From NCBI RefSeq assembly GCF_014356525.2, contig NC_052505.1, forward strand, positions 22,713,432 through 22,777,431: DNA of 64,000 bases, written 5' to 3'. The notes beneath the pieces are model-generated. The model worked only from the letters and a program-made list of their open reading frames with translations. It was not told the DNA's origin and ran no database searches. The stretch's first letter is position 1. Every line of letters starts with the position of its first letter. Positions 58,247 to 64,000 of the stretch are shown in pieces. This DNA is from Nilaparvata lugens. Its lineage: Eukaryota; Arthropoda; Insecta; Hemiptera; Delphacidae. A program made the position numbers and the translations under genes.

Positions 58247-58489
58247 GTGAGATACAGTAATATTAACTTGTTTTGTCCCCAATGTTCAACGCAAAAAATA
58301 AATAAAGATAACGATTTCAACATTCAAATAAGAGTAGATGTTAATCATCATCGCGGTGACTCTTCCAAAATATTCTGCGACCCAACTATTAAGGAACGCT
58401 GCTTTAGGCTTCCTGTGTTCCTTGGTTTGAACCGATATAATTTTAACGTCAATGTCTCAATGCACATTGCAATTACTATTCATCCGTGA
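58247..58489 (+). other. Unrecognised 80-aa open frame
   Basis: Frame with CPQCSTQK, IKERCFRLPVFLGLNRYNFN and VNVSMHIAITIHP-stop, with ATTAAA shortly after. I recognise no domain and no flanking exons. It may be chance or a decayed retroposed fragment, inside the presumed dpr intron on the opposite strand. Confidence 0.18.
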
Positions 58490-58559
58490 TTTTGTTTTAT
58501 TAAATCAAACTTCCTACAATTCGTGATAAATTTGCAGTAATAAAATTTGGAGATTGAAA

Positions 58560-58690
58560 ATTCTCTGGATTTTGTTTTTGCTGAGGATGATGCCTACGTG
58601 AGCTTTAGGCTTGTGCGTGGGCGATGATACGGATGATGGTGAGATACGAGCAGACCTACAGTTTTAGGTAGGGTCCGAACCTCTGAAAAA
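58560..58690. repeat. GC-richer block, likely retroelement tail
   Basis: Contains GATGATGCCTACGTGAGC, GTGCGTGGGCGATGATACGG and TAGGTAGGGTCCGAACC. It resembles the non-coding tail of a widespread insect LINE, but I cannot name the family. Confidence 0.35.
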
Positions 58691-58699
58691 CAAATATTA

Positions 58700-60360
58700 A
58701 TCTAATAAATGGTATATAGAGGAGTTCGGCTCTTAAAGTGGTCACCCTTACAAAGGGAGTAGCAGGCGCATGAAGCTTAAGTTTTCTTATCTATGACTTA
58801 TATCAGCGCAACCACAAAATAAAATCGTTTCCCTTATTTCGAAACTTGGATTAATTTTTTGAACAAATATTGAAGTTGTGAAGATTGGAAGAATCAACAC
58901 TGCCGTTGAAAGTAGTAACTAAACACAGATGAAATCACCTTAAGCATCGAACACCTTTGAGGTTAGGATTAATGTCTGGAGTACTAAAGAGCCCTGGGAC
59001 GCCTAATTGCAAATGAACAAGCTGCTAATCACGATTAGTTCTTAACAGAACCACAGCAACTATATAGTAAATAAAGTGATTCAACATCCAGCAACTACCG
59101 AGTTAGGTGGTACATAGACCCACTACCAGTTAGGTAGTATTTAGTAACAAGTTGCATTTGAACATTAACGACCATTAGCTACATTGACTCCCTGAAATGG
59201 TTGCAATGGAACGGGATTGGGAGATGACTGTCATTTGTCTTGGGCGAATTAGCCGTACTCAACATGGCTTCTAGGACGTTGATTAAAACCTGAAACCGAC
59301 CGATCTATTCAACCTGAACCACTGAAAAGCAAGTCATTTCGCTGTAAAACTCTTTTAATTCCAAAACTTGTTCTTGACGATTGAAATATTCTATCATACT
59401 TGGGGGAAAAATTAACCTATCAATTTAGTACAGTGATTATGAATGAGCCAATTTGAAACAAGGAGAAGCTATTACAAGACTCCTCTTGTAAAATGACTTG
59501 AAGTATTAATTTAGGACAGAAATAAACTGATCATTAGCCCCAGTACTAGTAGGCTAACACTAATATTCAATTAGAAAAAATACTTGATTTCCCTCTTGCT
59601 CATCTATGAGGGTGTAGGATATATAAATTTGAAAGGAACTTTATAAGCTGGTCTCTTATTAAAAAAGTATTGACTCACAGGCAACCTGAGAGAAAAAGGA
59701 CAACTATATTTGCTGGAGAACGTTTCATTTGCTTGAAGATATTGTTAATTTTGATTTAAATAGTATTGATGGTCTGATATTGTAACTCAAAAATATAATG
59801 GATGAATATTCTTCAAATAGAGTATATGAATACTTTTCAGATTTTCGACTGGTGTTAGAAAATTTGTGATTAAATGGCAAATTAAGGTTGATCAAGAAAA
59901 AATACATTTCTAAATTGCATCATCGTCAATTCCTGTTTGATTATTTCATCGCTTCTGGGCTTGGATGATCCTCACCTCACCACCCACGCACTTGTTGAAA
60001 TACACGATGATGCAAATAATTATATTTTTTTTCTCATATTTCGCAGCTGCTATAAGGTATAGCTCTCCCAGAAAAGATTGTGCCATTTGGTTTGGCATCT
60101 TGAGCACTCAGCTCACCTATTTTTTCAGATACTAGCAGTATATTCAATTGCAAATCAGTCAATCAAACGCTTCAATAGGTTGTTCCTAGTTATTTACCAA
60201 CTGGAAGCACATGAGGCTCAAATACATTCCAGCATTTGAGCATTCAATTTCGATTATATTGAACCTGATCTAGAATTCGCCTGTCAAGCTGAAACAGAAT
60301 ACATCACTGGAGAATAGGCATTCGAGTATGAATATAGGATTACTGTATGCAGTATATCTA
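58700..60360. other. No recognisable gene
   Basis: AT-rich, no frame with a motif. It may be dpr intron or upstream sequence. Confidence 0.4.
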
Positions 60361-60439
60361 TAATAAGCAGTGTCACACTGTCACTGCCACTGCCATCTCA
60401 ATACACTAGATGCCTCATTAATGTGCTACTCTTTCTCCT

Positions 60440-60447
60440 TCCATTCC

Positions 60448-60478
<31 letters not shown>

Positions 60479-60650
60479 TCTTCTTCTTCTTCTTCTTCTT
60501 CTTCTTCTCGTCCTCCTCCTTCTTCTCCTCTTCCTCCTTCTCATCCTCTAGCTCCTCCTCCTCCTCCTCAACTTTTTCCACCTCCTCTCCTGTTCCTCCT
60601 CCTCCTCCACTTCCTCCTCTTTCTCCTCCACGTTCTCCTTCTTCTCCCTC
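60440..60650 (+). repeat. (TTC)n/(TCC)n pyrimidine-rich microsatellite
   Basis: TTC and CTCCTC runs, almost purely pyrimidine for 200 bp. The open poly-Ser/Phe frame through it is a product of the repeat. Confidence 0.93.
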
Positions 60651-60726
60651 TCCACAACTTTCTACCTCTTATATTCTCGTTTTCTTCATTATATTCTTAT
60701 TTCTTCATCTTCTGTCTTCCTTCTAA

Positions 60727-63700
60727 ATTTTTCCTGCAAATATTTTTTCATTTATCACTTCTTCCGTTTCGTTCCATGCTATTTTCCATCTCCTTTTCGT
60801 TTCTTGTTTCTGAGCATCCTTTTATAGATTTTCCACCTATCCTTCAATCCTCCCCATATTTTCCACTACGTCTTCCTTCCTTAAACTTTTGCTGCTTCTT
60901 CTTCTTCATCTAATCTGCATTATAAATTTTATCATGACACGCTGATTTGCTCAAATTTATACAATAAGGTTCCTTCATTCTATAATATTTTCCCACTTCT
61001 TGTGAACTACAATGAACAATAATATTTCTCCTTATTGTCCTTGTACTGTCTCCATTCTATTCTATTTTCATTTTCAATATCCTCATTTCATTATTTCTCT
61101 TTACTTCCTTCCCAATTTTTCATCTTCACTTTCTTCGGATACTGCTCTTCATTCTCCTCCCTCTCCCCTCCTTTCACTCCCTCCCTCTTTTCTCTTCTAC
61201 TTTCTCCTCTTCTATTCTAATCAACAATCCATTTCACTTCTCTGCTGCCTGCAGCTTGACGTCATGACAACGATATGACGTAGATGATTATTTCCACGAG
61301 ATAGCTGAATCCATCTATGAATATGTATTCCGTTTCCGTCATAACCTCCAGCCACAAGATGTGGAGTAGATATACGTACAGTTCAATTCATAGATATCAA
61401 ACGATATGCATGGATAGACCCGGAGCTGTTAGCGCGGGAAATCATGTCTAAATTCAAAGTGTATGCAGATCTGCGTTAATAACTGGATGTGGGATTACAC
61501 AGATACTGCTTCCAACTAGCTTCTGTCTCTTCTGTGTTATTGTTACAAGTATGAAAGGTAACTGTCTACTTTATTGCATATCAAATGGCAAAGGAAATGA
61601 TTATGAATCAACATTATCTGGAATAAAATTAGCTAGAAATATGAGTATCAAATGATGCTTATAAATACATAAAAAAGAGAACATACTAGCTTCTGTGTGT
61701 TCTAGCTTAGTACTAGCTTATGTATTATAATAAATTCGAGCGTTTGAGTTTGAATTGAAATAAATTTAGGTTGAACTGTTATTGATAATAGGGGACTCAG
61801 TTGAATTAAATTAAATTGAATAGCTGCCTTTTTTCAAATCCTAGGAGGGCGAAGGTAGGGAGCAGCCGCCCCTCTCTTACACTTGACCCTCACTATGCCA
61901 GGTTACATCATTGTCTCGTCATGTCAATGTTACATTGGCAATAAGTATGTACAGTTTATTCATTGTAGAGATCAAAAGTGAACCACATTAACTTGATACC
62001 AGCTGAATGAGTTACATACTGAATGAGTTGAACGAGCGATGTAGCAACATAGTGATCAATTCAATATAAATTGGAATTTGATTAGCAATTCATTCAATTA
62101 CAACTCTCATCGTTGATGACAATCCTGTAACATTTTCATTACTTGATATTAGATTGCGCCGATGGTGCTAGATAACGCTACAAATGGCGAGAGGATGTTA
62201 ACATTCAACTTGCTCTTGTATTTTTCCCCATCACAATAGACTGCATGGAGCTTTTTATGATTCTCGTTCCTCCATTACAATTGGAATCGACTGGAGCTGT
62301 AGTGCCATAAATCTCTGTGAACTAATATCAATTCATGAAAGCTGACACCGCTTTTTTCTATCGTTCCGATGAATACAATGGCGAGTTTTTCTTAGAATCA
62401 TTGAAAAATATGAAAAAATATAATCAAAACAAATTTGACATATTTGGAACAATTTATTGGATGACTCGTAGAACAATTCAATTAAATTTTGGGGAGAAAA
62501 ACAAAAATCGATAGCTCAGAGCCATAAGCTTGGTTTACACTATGTAGCAGAACTACATTTTAATTTATCTCTTTTCTGTATAGGGCTACTTGTAATAAGA
62601 ATAGAGAGAAAAATAAAAAATCTCAGTACCCTTTTTGAATTATTTAATCACAACATGTTTCAACATTGATGCCATTTTCAAGTGAAATGCAATAAATTTA
62701 TTTTTTTTCTTTCTATTTTTATTACAAGTAGCTCTGTACTGTGACATCACATTTCATAAGCGGGCTGGCATAGCTGAAATTGATAGTAGCGAGCAGCAAT
62801 ATCGATTAGATAAGATGCCAGCCTGCTATTTCCTCGGTTCATACAGCTTTAATTATAATAAAAATTCATTCCAATACTGTGATATTATAAATGTTTGTCA
62901 AGTTATATTTTTAATTATTATTATTTACCCTCTCTCGGAAAGGTGTTCCTCAAATTATCTCTACCTCCATGTTCATTATCTATTCCTCTTTTACAATTGA
63001 GGGTGCTTACCCCCACCTCCATAACTTTGGGGAAATATCGGCGTTATCTGCTAGAGTCAATTGATGCTAGTATTATTGACATATAATAGATTATTAACTA
63101 TATTGTTATCGAGATTAATGCTAATATTTTATTAATTGCAATATGATTATAGACCTTGTCTTGATAATCAATTGATCGTCCATTAATGAACAATCATGAA
63201 TTATTGTGCATACTTCTATCATTAAAAAATTATTTATTGATTTATTTTAATAGCCTGCAATTAAATGACTTGTCATGCACACTTTAACAATTCAAAAATT
63301 ATTTATTTGAATAAATAAATATTATAATTCAGGTAATGTTTATCAATGCCAATTCCATTAGCATACTATAAAGCATTATACCGTATATTATCAAGGTTAA
63401 TGATAATATTTTGAATGCCTTAATAAATTGAATGCTTTACGATAATACATCGAATGCTTTATTGTTCACTGCTATTTCGAAGAGTATACTCCAAGCTTAA
63501 AATTTTTTGAGTAGCCAAAGATTGTGAATAATTGTGGTCATGTTCCTTAATGATAATATTATTGGCATAAGATGAAATACCATGCATTATCAGAATAATT
63601 GATAATTTTTTCTTGAATGTTTATGTTTAATTTTTTTTTATAAGTAGGGAATATTACTTGCATTTCATGCGGGCAGAAGACTTTGCGATATCTGCTTTTT

Positions 63701-64000
63701 GATTCAAGCTTTCAATAATTAATGAGCAATGACCAGGTGATTTCCGATTTTTCCATCATGATCCATAGATCATAATTGGTTTCATCGCTATCTTATCAAC
63801 TACTCGTTGTTATCGTATCGTGGTTATTCGTTGTCATATATTAAACTCCTTTAGACTTGGAAATTTCATCGTTGTATTCCTCAATCATGCTTCATTTGAG
63901 CTACACTTCTCCCGACCTTCATTGACATTGAATATGGGAAACGGCTTGACCACTGACGTCAGCTCAGCTGCGGACGACTCACCCGGCGGTTATCCACTGT
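60727..64000. other. No recognisable gene; pyrimidine-rich then AT-rich
   Basis: 60.7-61.3 kb is rich in TTC/CTC with short Ser/Phe-rich frames that follow the base composition. One palindromic element lies at 62583-62734. The remainder is AT-rich with many ATTATTGAT-like words. Confidence 0.4.
62583..62734. mobile_element. 152-bp palindromic element
   Basis: GGGCTACTTGTAATAAGAAT mirrored by ATTTTTATTACAAGTAGCTC. The centre holds CAACATGTTTCAACATTGATG and CATTTTCAAGTG, words also found at about 11260-11310. Confidence 0.72.

Noticed and set aside
60370..60726. 118-aa Ser/Phe-rich frame
   Set aside because: It follows a TTC/TCC simple repeat; no start context or conserved sequence.

Overview
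The window is nuclear DNA of an insect, probably a hemipteran of the planthopper type. It is AT-rich, with small GC-richer exons in long introns, GT-AG splice sites and a dense layer of transposons. The hemipteran call rests on the style of the repeats, above all a GT-microsatellite-carrying family that I associate with planthoppers; it is an inference. Long stretches have no recognisable gene. Coding regions are described exon by exon because the long open frames miss most real exons. || Region 1 (1-32.8 kb, plus strand) is the 3' part of a PIAS / Su(var)2-10 SUMO E3 ligase gene. It shows the end of the PINIT domain (846-1086), the SP-RING zinc-finger exon (14000-14244), a linker exon, an exon with a SUMO-interacting motif and acidic run, and a Pro/Ser/Gly-rich terminal exon. 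The last three exons occur twice, in a near-identical direct duplication: copy A 15645-22506 (about 6.9 kb) and copy B 25437-32776 (about 7.3 kb). Copy B ends in the apparently native C-terminus. Copy A is cut five codons from the end and runs into a repeat that supplies a new stop codon and an AATAAA. The two copies are separated by that repeat and by a LINE fragment on the minus strand that has an endonuclease but no reverse transcriptase and carries its own 949-bp tandem duplication. || Region 2, inside the 12.9-kb PIAS intron, holds a complete four-exon gene on the minus strand (11622 down to 4720; 226 aa, every junction in phase 0). It encodes a secreted protein that I assign to the DUF1091 family. 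The rest of the intron is filled with nested elements: a CTATAGTGAGG terminal-repeat family, a TTAA-flanked 593-bp foldback, and several copies of a family that resembles Helentron-associated (HINE / DINE-1-like) elements. || Region 3 (33-57 kb) is intergenic or intronic. It contains a very long GT tract, two 1,037-bp direct repeats that look identical, a 214-bp-arm hairpin, a tRNA-like SINE head, a decayed Tc1/mariner element, and a 1.1-kb element with a broken THAP domain inserted in a HINE-like copy. || Region 4 has one further host exon, an immunoglobulin exon of the dpr type on the minus strand (57391-57604) with a GC splice donor. The last 6 kb show nothing recognisable beyond simple repeats. 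|| The functional themes are SUMO ligation (PIAS), a nested secreted protein, and a neuronal Ig surface protein. The most unusual structural feature is the duplicated 3' end of PIAS, which could be real alternative 3' ends or an assembly artefact from two haplotypes.
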